The position numbers and the translations under genes were made by a program. Positions 22,053-33,509 of a DNA stretch of 64,000 nt are shown here, one piece after another. The stretch covers positions 124,001 through 188,000 of the forward strand of contig NW_027556444.1 in the NCBI RefSeq assembly GCF_964204865.1, written 5' to 3'. The notes under the pieces were generated by a model. That model was not told the origin of the DNA and did no database searches. It saw nothing but the letters and a program-made list of their open reading frames with translations. This DNA is from Styela clava. Its lineage: Eukaryota; Chordata; Ascidiacea; Stolidobranchia; Styelidae. Each line of letters begins with the position of its first letter. Positions within the stretch are counted from its first letter, which is position 1.

Positions 22053-23814
22053 TATTTAAAATTGAGATTAAAACTGATGCTAAATAGTCTACAATATTGG
22101 TTTCCATCCTCCACCTTTGACGAACATGATAACTTGTAGGCTACATGGAATTCTCAGTCCAGGAGCAGCAGTACTTAATATTTAGTCCAAGCGAACTCTA
22201 TAAACTCCCATCGGACTGGCTTACATTTTGTCAGATATTTCACAACAAGCGGTAATCTTCCATTTTTTATAGGTAATCCATACTTCTATATATCGAATAT
22301 ATAACACTTGCAATTACGAAATCATTTCATTCATACATTTCCTTATTCAAAGATCGCTTACACAAACATATAAAACACATCGCATAGCCACGTTGAATAT
22401 TTTATCTTCGTCATGTAAACCAATCCAATCAGGTTGACAATCTGGACGTAAACAAATAGAATATAACACTGAAATGTTGCGACAATTAATTAATGTTTAG
22501 TACGCACGCAATTAAACGGTCTTCTCATTTTAGTTGAATAAATTACATCAATGTAGTATTTGACCACGGCTGACAACCGTTTGTTGATATTGATGCCTAC
22601 ATGCTATTCTGCAATCTGTCATCGAACTCCACCTCGTTGGATGGAGCGTCGCGGTTGAAACAAGCGCGAGAGGAATATTTTGTGCAGAAAGTTGTAATGT
22701 TACTTATGTGGAAATGCCAGTGCCGTGTTACTACAATGATGTTGACGGCACAGGAGCAGATATTTTCTATTGCATAAGTTGGACAGAAGATAAACCAATA
22801 GGGCACAAATTGCTACCTACTAGGAGGATAATACCGTCGTTTACGTAAACATTTAGCCGAAATCTCAAGGTTCTCTTACAACCCAAGATGTTCCCCGTTC
22901 ATAAGCAGGAAGCTCAGAGGTATGGCCAAGATCACGGCATCTTATGTGAGTTATATCGTCGCGACACACGGTTAAGCTATTTTATGAGTTGTTTATTAGT
23001 GTAAATTGTATTTTTGTGATTTTCACTTGTTATTCTTGCGTATTTTGATAATAATGGGCTTACTTTTTAATTATATTACAGTATTGTTTCAAACAACTTT
23101 CATTGAGCCTCTGACACAACTTCACGAAGTCTGTATATTATTTGTATAATTCACAGTGAAATATTAGGATCTTATTCGTCGCATTATTATTTTTAATCTT
23201 TAGTTTTCTTCGTTTTAATAACCGCGTAAACAATATCATAAATTAAAACAAATCACAACCATGCTTTCATATCCACGTGTCTTTAATACATGTACCGAAA
23301 ACATATGAATAAACATATGGGATTGCGGGTCCTTGAAAAGCGTAACGTGAACACTCGATTTTGGGAGATAATTCCTATGGGTTCGTCCACACCCGATTTT
23401 TCATGGGTATTTGACTTCGCCAAAGCCGGCACCAACTACCCAGTAATTAATTGCACGTACCGTATTAATTTAAAATTACATTGGTTTTACTTCAAAGTTA
23501 ACATTATATTTTTACCGGTTAGTTGTAAGTTGTGAGATAGCGGGCAAATTTGACTTAATGCTTTTTTACTAGCCGGTTTGAAAAAGCACTTCATTTAGAT
23601 TTGAGTCTCTTCATAACGAATGTAAGTACTCCAGAAACAGTGCTTACAAAAACTCACTTATATTTAGAACTGATCAATGCTCACACGATTTTACGTTTTA
23701 GGATTGGTAAATGCGAGAGACAACGCAACACTAATTCATATTTAATAATTTTCCTGACATAGAAATTTGTGTTGCTGTTTAGGCTAAATAAATAGGTCTG
23801 AAAATAGTCTAAAA

Positions 23815-24912
23815 CAGTGGTTCTTAAATTTTTAAAGCCGCGCTAAATCCGAAATTTCCCTCGACATATTCGTGTGCCGCGCGGACGATTATAATTACTT
23901 TTTTGTTCTCGAATGGAACCATGACACCTCTGAGGAAAACGAGTTAGTTTTTATTATAATCATCAGCGACGAGAAGCTAAAGATAAAATAAGGAAGTGAA
24001 TCCGTAACTAAAAAAAATTTTATTGTAAAAGTGGCGTTATAAAATACTGAAAATAAAACGGAAAACGCCATGAGTTTTGTTTTGGGGTGGATCGCGACAG
24101 ATTAAAAACACTTTATTAGACATTGAAAATCTCATAAATTCCTTGTGCGTGCGCCACACCAGTAGTGTTCTAAAACTACAGACTTGATATAAATTTTACT
24201 CCGTGGGATCGCAGACTTAGGAATAACTGTAATGGTGATATCTTGAAATTAATTGAGTGAGAGATGCAGCGACAGCTCACATTGGTGAAATTGGCAAGAA
24301 TACAAATCAAAACAAAATGTAATCGACATTTTTATGGTTGCGGATTACCGTGTTATTTTAGAGTACTGGTGCTTTTATTTTATCGACGCGATCGCAGATT
24401 TAATTTATCACGATTAAATGAATAAAGCAACTATTTTAAATAAGTACATATCAATCATGGATTGAATATTTTATTCAACAGAAAAACCATTACATAACCG
24501 TTGAAAAAGTCGGCTCTTTTAACGATTGGCGTAATCTCGAGGACTGACTCAGAAGCCGTACCGCGGGGATTTTGTTTCGATGAATATGTATTTTTCATTT
24601 ACTAATATACTTTACATGTATTTCAGTTGTACTAAATTAAGTATACTATTTGGGATATTATACCAGATCTTTCTAATGACGATAACAAATTCACATAAGT
24701 GCAATATATATAAAAACTAAATACAATCGGGCAATTGATCACACTTTATTATTATGTCCGCGGGTTGGCGTGGTATTTAGAATGAATTAAAATAGAGAGA
24801 CTTTTTGAATTATTGTAGTTATTACGAGACAGAAAAATTTATTATAAATCGAAAAAGCCGGTATTTTTAACGAACGCGGAGACCGTTTCAGGAGCAGATA
24901 CATGTAAATTTA
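23815..24912 (+). mobile_element. hAT-family element H1, copy in A2 (internally deleted)
   Basis: Left end CAGTGGTTCTTAAA followed by AGCCGCG, then a jump to CTAAATCCGAAATTTCCCTC: relative to A1, bases 10,208-10,702 are missing. The remainder matches 10,703-11,797. The position relative to the unit is identical to A1, so this is one ancestral insertion copied with the unit. Confidence 0.75.
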
Positions 24913-25257
24913 CGATTTCAGATTTGCTACCTCACTCTGGGCAACTCTAGAAAGCTTGCTACAAACAGATATATGAAAGAACAGTAAACCAGAGGTAGAA
25001 ATACTATTTTCGATATAAATATGTATGTATGTAATTACTTTTTCACACCCTGGATGAATGTGAAAATCATATCTGTGGCGCGATTGAAATAGATTTGAGT
25101 TTGGCTTCAACCAGTGGCAGCGACTTCCTCATTCCTCCCTTTGTATGCAATAAAAATGTGTTTTATAAATGCTATTATTTCACCTTTTCCGATTATCTCT
25201 ATGTTTCATTAGGTTGGCTATCACGTGATCCATCACCAAGCCTTTAGCGTAATTTTT

Positions 25258-25460
25258 GTTTCCATTACATTTGAACCCACGTACATTTGAACCCATGACA
25301 ATTGCACCTGTATGCTATTGCACCTATGGAATTTTTTTTGTTTCACGGATAGTTAAACCCATACTAACCCTAACCCATGGGTTTTAGCACCCGCATATAG
25401 ATTGAACCCGTGGATATACGCATGGGTTCAAATGTACATGGGTTCAAATGTACGGTCACC
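25258..25460. mobile_element. 203-bp inverted-repeat element with 9-bp target duplication GTAATTTTT
   Basis: It is inserted in the B2 head: GTAATTTTT lies on both sides (25,249-25,257 and 25,461-25,469), and equivalent places in other units have it once (12,138, AGTAATTTTTTATATG). Both ends carry two spaced ACATTTGAACCCAYGTACAT-type motifs in inverted orientation over about 37 bases. The middle holds related CCCATG/GGGTT motifs. No coding. Absent from B1, so it was inserted after the B duplication. Confidence 0.85.
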
Positions 25461-25474
25461 GTAATTTTTTATAT

Positions 25475-27190
25475 GATGCGTAGAGATGCGGAAACAGACG
25501 AAAGTCTTGCAGGTGTTTTGGAAGGCTGTATTGCATATTCGCAGTTACACGGGCAGCACTAGACAAGTGTTTTGGAAGAAGCCGGATTACAGTTGCATTA
25601 TCTAGCATTGGATTGTATTATAAAAGCTGTTTTCGTCCGTCAGTATGGTGCATATGTGTACCAACAGACTTTTTACATAGTGGGATTGGGGGTAACTAAT
25701 TGTATCAATAGACCTCCAGCCAGAATCAAAAATTCTGCTTCGAAGATTCTAAATTGTCCTCAGATAATAAACAAGAGCATTCAGCAAACAAAGACCATGA
25801 TGCTATAAGCAACATCAATAGTAAGTAGTGTTTCAGATCTTACTATGCAAATGCAGTTATAACTGTAATATGGACGAATGTGGGACAGCCACGAATGAAT
25901 ATCAGGCAAGATAGATCTTGCACGATCCATCCAGATATCACACTCCGCACAATTTTTTAAAACTGTTTCCATACAGCTTGCTGCTGCAGATAACTCACTA
26001 CACTAGCTAGAGATTGGATATATTTTCAAAGCGAAAGAGAAAAGATCAAAAATAGTCCTACGAGATCATGATATTTATTGGCTTATTTATTTTCCTTGAG
26101 CTAAGCACAAATCCATGGTGAAACTCTTATGAATGCATTTTCAAGGGATACAATCAAATTGATTATGTTGAAACTGTATGTCGCTAAACCGGATAAACCT
26201 CAACAAGAAAGCAAGTTGTATAACGTTGAAGATTTGCTCTCATGCCTGAAATCAATCATTATGAAGCAGAGGCAGAACTGTCCGTTTCAAAACAATGATG
26301 ACTCAATGACTAAATTCAATGGAAGGTATACTTCTAAGCAATACCTTCACATGAAGGCTGTAAACGTGGGATGAAACTTGAACGCGATGAGACCCTCAGT
26401 GGATATACCCACGATGAGAATGTTTATGCAAGTAAAGATGATAAAGGCCGAAACAGCCCAGTAGATGAGAAGGCTGTGAAAACTTTACTTACTATACCAG
26501 ACGGTGAAGATGCATTAGACAGTTTTTTTACTTCAGTTCATCGCATGTACATTAACGCCAGATCGCTGTGTGAACTGCTCTTAAAACCAGAATACATCTT
26601 CCAGCTTTTAAAGGAAAAACTCAGCCGTGGTGATTATAAATTTAACTGTAACAGGAATGGAACGTTACATTTTGACGGAAGGGTAGAAAAAAAGTGTTAG
26701 TGCTGAGCAACTTTCACACAAACAGAGCTGGTGAAGTTAGGACGAAGCAACGAGATGGACCAATAAACATTTTCTGCCCTGCTGCTATACGATGTTACAT
26801 ACAAACAAACTATGGGTGGCGTTGATAGAGAGCGCCATGTGGCTGGTGTGTATGAACTAGATCCAAAGTCTACCAAATGGTGGAAAAAATTTCTTTATCG
26901 TATACTGGCATTTTCCGATCAATACGTGGTTGATTTACACAGAATTGCACAGACTTTATAAGATCTATACTCCTATTTCGTTGGAACTATTGGAAGCGCT
27001 AATTCAACGAAAAGAGGATGGGTCAACTGAAGCGTTGCAGGAGTACATCAAGACCATCCAAATGCACTTCAATGATGCACAATCTTTGTATCACCTTCCG
27101 TGTCATAGTAGTACCAGAAGAAGATTGCGGAAAAGCAGGGAACAAAAAACTAGCTAATGTGAATCTAGAATGAAATGTCTTAAAAAACAG
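25475..27190 (+). pseudogene. piggyBac-like DDE transposase, B2 copy, broken
   Basis: The same gene relic as 12,160-13,990. The frame at 26,129-26,374 contains DDSMTKFNGRYTSKQYLHMK. After a one-base loss, 26,371-26,700 continues with GMKLERDETLSGYTHDENVY, ALDSFFTSVHRMYINARSLC and ELLLKPEYIF. The second block is better preserved than in B1 (DSFFTS, like DNFFTS of the family). The GVD block is present at about 26,812-26,935 (GVDRERHVAGVYELD, KWWKKFLYRI). The break points differ from B1, so each copy decayed on its own after duplication. Confidence 0.8.
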
Positions 27191-28139
27191 AAACCAAAAC
27201 AGTATAAAGAAATGATGGTGTCGATTTATAACATCTTTCTGATACGCCCGGCAACGAGATTGATTGTTTTATTTGTCAATACTGATACTTGTCTAGTCTG
27301 ATCGAGGTAAATGCAGAATATATACGCCATGAACAGCAGTATTTTGCAGTCATCCGATCATAGTTACTTCCAATTTAAAAACAATAAAATAATGTATTTT
27401 ATCATGAACATACAGCTCTATGCTACCTTACTATTTGCCATCGGCAGCAAATTTTTGAAATGAATGAAACAAAATATAATGATTTGTGATTGAGTACCAC
27501 ACTTCAAGGGTTTGGCACAAATCATAACTAAAATTCCAAACGCCATATTTCACGAGATTGGTTATTATGAGCAGGGTTTGAAAAACTTATTATGCAATTC
27601 TCTTTACTTATTGTATATATGTAGAAAAGAGATCAAAAAACGATTTAGTGTTCAATGAATACGCATTAAACATCTGGAGCGAGGTTATCTTAACTCCACT
27701 TCGCTTTATTTATAATTTCGCGGCATGCGTATGTTATTTTGCAAAACAAAACTGTGATAAGCGCAATTCAATGTGGATTTGTCGTTTATTTTGTTACTAA
27801 AAATAAACCAAGTATTCAAAGTCATAGACCCATCAAATTTCAACGAAAAGTAAAAGGAACTCATAAATAACATTGCGGCGAAAGAGTGCACAAGTCGATC
27901 AAATAGATCTAAATCGCATACATTAACGATTAAGAAAGCTTAAGTTATGCAGGAGCTGTCGGCGCTTTTCTGGGGGTGACGTTACCCGCTATTTTCTCAC
28001 TAACCAGAATAACATTTCTATTTTACATTTATATTGCATTTTTCATAGCCACTATAGTGCATGCAATACTGTTTGAACTGAAAAAAAAGCTTAATGCAAA
28101 GTAGTCTTAGGATCGGAATTTGCTATTTTTACACTCCAT

Positions 28140-28448
28140 GTGTTAAACAAAATTGTAGGAGTATGTTTGTATCAGGAGGATTTTTTGCTGGCCAAAGAAG
28201 ACATACGCTTGGAGCAAGAAGTAATCAATAAGACCCGGTACGCCCTTCTGCAAAAATTCTTTCCTCATCGCACTCTGGATGCTATCAAGTCGCGGGTGAA
28301 TGCAATATTGGACGAGGCCTTCTTGGCCTTAGAAGATCTTGGTCCAACCATAGAAGACCAGAGGGTCTTTGTTTTAGGACTCATCGACGACGCCATTATA
28401 GCGACGGAGACCGGAACAACCCTACAACATCAAGTGGACTATTCTTAG
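28140..28448 (+). CDS. small intact frame with a Myb/SANT-like helix pattern (B2 copy)
   Basis: 102 codons, identical to the B1 copy except for one residue (VLGLIDDA here, VLGIIDDA in B1). The FPHRTLDAIKSR motif is at residues about 36-47. The B1 copy has 11 more codons upstream because a one-base difference (CTCCCATG versus CTCCATG) changes the frame before the shared Met; the shared Met is the safer start. In both copies it is the only frame above 100 codons in the unit without damage, while the transposase beside it is wrecked. The role is unknown. It may be part of a longer spliced protein. Confidence 0.5.
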   Translation: MLNKIVGVCLYQEDFLLAKEDIRLEQEVINKTRYALLQKFFPHRTLDAIKSRVNAILDEAFLALEDLGPTIEDQRVFVLGLIDDAIIATETGTTLQHQVDYS

Positions 28449-28994
28449 AAGCTATGAAAAACAAGAAAAGCAAGAAGCAATGAAATCCGGCCTTCGCCCC
28501 AACGTCAGTAAATGTAGCAGCCTCTCGATCAAGGTTGAAGGTAAGAGAAAACGGAGAGTTGAAGATAAAGAACAATCAATCACGGTAGAAGAAAAAGAAG
28601 TTTCTTCCATATAAACACAAAATTCTCAGTGCAAGAGTGGTATTTAATAATTAGTTCCAAGTAAGTCCCAAAATCTCATCCGACTGGATTACTGATATAT
28701 ACATTTTGTCAGATAATTTACAGAGAGCGGTCATCTTCAATTTATAGGTAATCTAAAATTCAACACATCAAATACATAATATTTGCAATCATTTCTGGTA
28801 AACTCATTTCACCTATATTTCACCTTCCGTCATATAAACCAAGTCAAACCGCTTGATAATCCGGACATAAACAAATAGAATACAGCACTGAAATGTTGAG
28901 ACAATTAATTAATGATTAGTACGCAATTAAACGGGTTTACTCTAGTTATAAATTTCACCAATGTAGTTAACATCCGACCACGGCTGACAGCAGT

Positions 28995-29315
28995 TTGTTG
29001 ATATATATATACGTTCACGTCTAAAATGAGATTTAGAGTTTGCTGTGAAAAACGCTTTTCGCTAATACAATCTCATATCTTTCGCTTAGTTAATTCATAT
29101 GAGTGTTTGGAGTTTTGAACAATAGTCCAAATTAATTTCTGTATGCAGCAGTGATTCTTTGATATACGTTTACGTCTAAAATGAGATTTAGAGTTCGCTG
29201 TGAGAAACGCTTTTCGCAAAAACAATTTTCCATATTTTTCGCTTAGATAATTCATATGAGCGTTGGGAGTTTGAGCAATATTCCAAATTAATTTCTGTAT
29301 GCAACAGTGGTTCTT
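28995..29315. repeat. two-copy tandem duplication, B2 copy
   Basis: The B2 counterpart of 15,806-16,125, with the same internal order and nearly the same sequence. The minus-strand frame across it (29,073-29,330) is the repeat read twice. Confidence 0.75.
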
Positions 29316-29761
29316 TGCCTTTGTGACCATGTCTATATGCTATTCTGCAAGCTGACATCAAACTCCGCCGCTTTGGACTGTTGGAACAAGAAGCGCGAGA
29401 GGAAGCTAATTTTGAGCAGAAAGTTTTATAGAATGATGGTAACGAAACTTGCGTGGAAATAACCAGTGACTTGTTACAATGGTGTCGACGACACAGGAGC
29501 TATTGCATAACTTAGAGGCGGAACTGACAAATCACAAAATGCTGCTTTAGGATGATACTGTTGACACGCAAACAAACATTTATTATTTTCAATCTTTAGT
29601 TTTCTTCGTTTTAATAATTATGTAAACTATATCAATAATTAAATAAATTCACAACCATGCTTTCATATCCACGTGTGTTCAACACATGCTCGAAAAAATT
29701 CGTCAGAGTCATGCTTAAAGTTTGTTATATATATACTTTTTTTTCTTTTGACATCTTTTTC

Positions 29762-29927
29762 TCTGTATTCTCCATTCATACTATTAAGTAATTAATTGCA
29801 CGTACCCTATTTTTTCAAAGTTAACATTTCAACTGTTGTTGGTTCTGTATTCTCCATTCATACTTTTAAGTAATTAATTGCACGTATACCCTATTTATTC
29901 AAAGTTAACATTTCAACTGTTGTTGGA
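29762..29927. repeat. two-copy tandem duplication, period about 82, B2 copy
   Basis: The counterpart of 16,366-16,531. Both copies carry the TAAGTAATTAATTGCACGTA stretch. Confidence 0.75.
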
Positions 29928-31305
29928 GTCGTGAGATAGCGGGAAAATTTGTCTTGTTGCTCGTTTGCTAGCCGGTTTGAAAAATCAGCGCGTTTAGATT
30001 CAAGTCTCTTCATAACGGCTGTAAGTACTCCAGAACGATAACATTTCTTAAGCAGACTCTCTTGAAGTTGTCATATTTTTTTTATACTCGTGTTTACGAA
30101 ACTACTTGCAAATCAGTGCAACGCAACATTAATTCTTATTTATTAATTTTCCTCAAGAGAAATTTGTGTTGCACTTGAAGCTAAGTAATTAGGTCTGAAA
30201 ATCCCTAGTTTCAGTTCCTAGTCTATATGAAGATCATTCCTGAACAAAAAGTTAAAATCAATTCATGAAGTACATTTAATTATACCGTAATCGAATTTTT
30301 GTCTGACTATCTCATCTAGTCATATAACACTAGTCAATAAATAGTATGTTAGTGATGAAGCGATATGTCAAAGATTTTTCTGGTTATTTCAAAGACAAAA
30401 CAACATCAAATATGATTTTTAGTTACTCTATTCCTGGGCCAAACTTTTAACCAAAGATCCGATTTCAAACCTTCAAAATCACCAAGTTATGTACTTTTAT
30501 TTCGACATGCATCGGTACTGAATGGGACGGCTAGGTCTTCGTTAGATAAGTGAGAGCAAAATTTGCCAACGTAGATGTACAATCGTTACAAATACAGACA
30601 AGCGTGGCTGGATAAAAAGTATGTCGATTTCAAAAAAGTGTTCCAATAACTAAAATAAGTTTTCAAAGTTTACCGTGAAATATCCGGCCCAAAACACTCG
30701 TGAGAAAATTTCAGTCATCCTCCAGTATATACTGGAAATTCGAAATATATCGTTACATTAATCGATGGAATAGGCGATTTGATTTACGAATAAATATTGA
30801 AAGACACAGAAGAAAATTATATAATCACCCGAAGCCACCGTGTCTGAAAATTTAACTTATACAAGGGTCTGAATGGCCGCTAAAATTTAAATCATAATGC
30901 CACCCTTGACATCTTCGTGATTAGCTAATGTCACGGAAGTTAATGTCAAATTTTAGTTGAAGTACTCGAGCATCTTGATCTATATTATTTCTAGCTTAGT
31001 ATGAAAATATGATGCATCTTTGATCTAGAGAATGATTCTTGCGCACGAAACCGTTTGCCATGAAAACATTGACGGGCTCGAACTGCAACGACCAATCGAT
31101 CTCGGTCATTTTCAGACAAAATACTGCAGAACATCAAGTAAATTTTACATTTCGATTTGAAAACATAAGAAGATAATGCAAAGTAAATATTTATATGGTA
31201 CAGACGATATACGGAAATTGTTTTGGGTGATATCTTGCGTAATTTTTAATTGGGAGAATGATAAGTGCAAGAATCTTTGTATTCCATAAATTGGGATTCA
31301 GGTTT

Positions 31306-31906
31306 GCTACCTCACTTTGGGCAACTCTAGAAAGGTTGCTACAAGCAGATATTTGAAAGAACAGTTATCCAGAGTTATATAAATTCTATTTTCGATATAA
31401 TTATGGATGTAATCACTTTTTCATACCCTGGATGAATGTGAAAATCACATTTGTGGTGCGATTGAAATAGATTAAGTTTGGCTGAAACCAGCGGCAGCCA
31501 ATTTTTTTTTTGATGAATACCTGGGTTTGCTTATTTTGACTTCCTTATTCCCCCCTCTGTATGCAATAAAAATATGTTTCATATATGCTATTATTTTCAC
31601 CTATTCAGACTTTCTCGCTTCGTTTCATTAGGTTTCGCTACAACGCCGTTAGTGTCAAGTGATGCTGCGGAGATGCGGAAACGCGGAAACAGAAGAAGGC
31701 TTGCAGGTGTATGGAAGGCTGTATTGCAGATTTGCAGTTAGACGGGCAGCACTAGTTTACTGTTTTGGAAGCTAGATTACAGTTGCATTAGCTAGCATGA
31801 ATTGTGTTATAAAAGCTGTTTTCGTCTGTCAGTGTGAGTGGTGCCTATGTGTACCAAGAGACTTTACATAGTGGGGGTAACTAATTATACCAATAGGCCT
31901 TATAGG
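31306..31906 (+). repeat. truncated unit head, counterpart of 17,905-18,507
   Basis: A near-identical copy of 17,905-18,507, again without the transposase part and again cut by the inverted-repeat element. It confirms that the higher-order repeat includes this fragment. Confidence 0.75.
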
Positions 31907-32512
31907 TTATTGGGTAATCTCCTAAAAATGGTGAACCCGACAGCCGAACCAGCGCCTTTTTGAGATGGAGTCAGAAAATCAACCGTAGGAACCCAAAGAC
32001 ATCAACTACACAAGCAAGCCGCGGATAAAAAGATGAAAAAAATCAAAATCAACAATTCGATATCAACCCAATATCAGCGATGATTCAAGAAATGAAGCGA
32101 AAAACCAAGGACTATACCACAAAGAAAAAGACTTATTTCAAAAATGTGTGTATAACATGCACATTATATGGACTGTTATATTTAAAAAAAAAGGGGGTTC
32201 AAAACATTCACACTATAGAAACTGTTTTATAAGGAGAAAAAAAAAACTGTAAAATTAAAAACTAGTCTTGACTACAAAAACAAAAGAGAAAGATATGGAA
32301 CGAAAAGAACTTCAGAAAGAAACGCCCGCGAGTCAACTCCAATAAACCGCGCGATTATTGCACTATATATTCATTTATATTAATTATTTCAAATTAGTGT
32401 ATAAAATGAACAGACATTCTTCTTCTTCACAGGTTCACATTTCACATTTTCTTTCTTTTAATTTTTAAGGCGTTTTATTTTTGGTATTGAATCCAACGAG
32501 GTTACCCAAAAA
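31907..32512. mobile_element. inverted-repeat element, second copy
   Basis: Left end TTATTGGGTAATCT, right end GAGGTTACCCAAAAA. It matches 18,508-19,007 with an extra stretch at about 32,255-32,340 (CTAGTCTTGACTACAAAAAC onward) that is either an insertion here or a deletion in the first copy. Confidence 0.6.
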
Positions 32513-32679
32513 TATCTAATTTATTCGATTTTGGCAGATATTAGCATTCGGTTACTTAAGATATACTTTAAGTTGACTTTTAACATTTTTTTCAAAATAT
32601 GATTACAAATACGATCGTATTTCGGATCAGCGCTTCATGATGTACTTCTATACACGCGAGTAAAATCAATCTCGTTTTT

Positions 32680-32965
32680 ATTTTTGATCGCACAAAGAGG
32701 CTCATCACAAATACAGCCGTATTTTTTCTCAGCGCTCCAAAATTTCTTAATGTGAAACGAAGTGTATTAGAGACAAGCATTTGTAGTAACCTGTCAGATA
32801 AATTTAAATAAACTCATTTTTATTTTTTATCGCCCAAAGAGGCTCATCACAATTACAGCAGTATTTTTTTTCAGCGCTCCAAAATTTATTAATGTGAAAC
32901 AAAGTGTATTAGAGACAAGCATTTGTAGTAATCAGTCAGCTAAATTTAAATAAACCAACGCCAAT
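32680..32965. repeat. two-copy tandem duplication, period 142
   Basis: The block with CAAAGAGGCTCATCACAA, CAGCGCTCCAAAATTT and GTGTATTAGAGACAAGCATT occurs at 32,693 and again at 32,835. There is a single copy at 19,008-19,325. The two differ at several bases. Confidence 0.8.
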
Positions 32966-33509
32966 TCTTTCTTTTCAAACACTGTTCAACACACACAAAT
33001 CCCGTCTCATAATCATAATTTCAACTTTCTTATGTTTTTATGAATTTTGTTACATGTGTATACTTTCACTGCACGCCCAAGCTTGGTCATTGCTCCGCAG
33101 CTATAGTAGTTGCATTGTATAGAGTATTGGGTAATTTTGCTGCTTTTGGGTAATAGGTTACGTGTTTAAACTTTCTAATCTTAAAATTAGAAAAAAAGCT
33201 CTTAATCATAAAATACGTAACAATTAGACGTCCTAAAGGTTACATGACGATATCGCGTCATTCCCCGAGGATACCAAAACCAGCTATAAAGCGACCATTC
33301 GTTATGAGAGAAAAGGAAAGATAACGATGAACAAGTAATTAACAAACTCGGGCCTGCAGTGCAACTTGGTATCTCTGTCTGGCTTATCAGTCATGACTTG
33401 AAACTGTCCATTGTATTTGTAAAAATATACAATTGCAATACATGTATTCGGAACCAGGAGTATGTTTTCAGATAAGATCAGATCAGAACACAGAATCAGA
33501 CAGCAACAA
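32966..33509. other. stretch without a gene
   Basis: AT-rich, not matched elsewhere in the window by eye. Near 33,125-33,165 it holds two TTGGGTAA motifs resembling the ends of the 18,508 element. A minus-strand frame ending at 33,483 has no recognisable motif. Confidence 0.4.

Larger units (their letters stand above)
21025..24917 (+). repeat. array unit A2, 3' part
   Basis: The counterpart of A1 7,477-11,816, with the A-only GGGATGGGATGGGACAGCAC block at 21,600 and the same hAT insertion at 23,815. Differences from A1 include a 495-base deletion inside the hAT element and several small gaps. It ends at the B2 head. Confidence 0.8.
24918..31305 (+). repeat. array unit B2
   Basis: Head at TTTGCTACCTCACTCTGGGC (24,927), transposase relic, intact small frame at 28,140, both tandem duplications, and a 3' end at 30,430-31,305. 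A near-copy of B1 at an offset of about 13.2 kb. It keeps about 190 bases (29,432-29,650) that B1 lost. A 203-bp element is inserted at 25,258. Confidence 0.85.
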
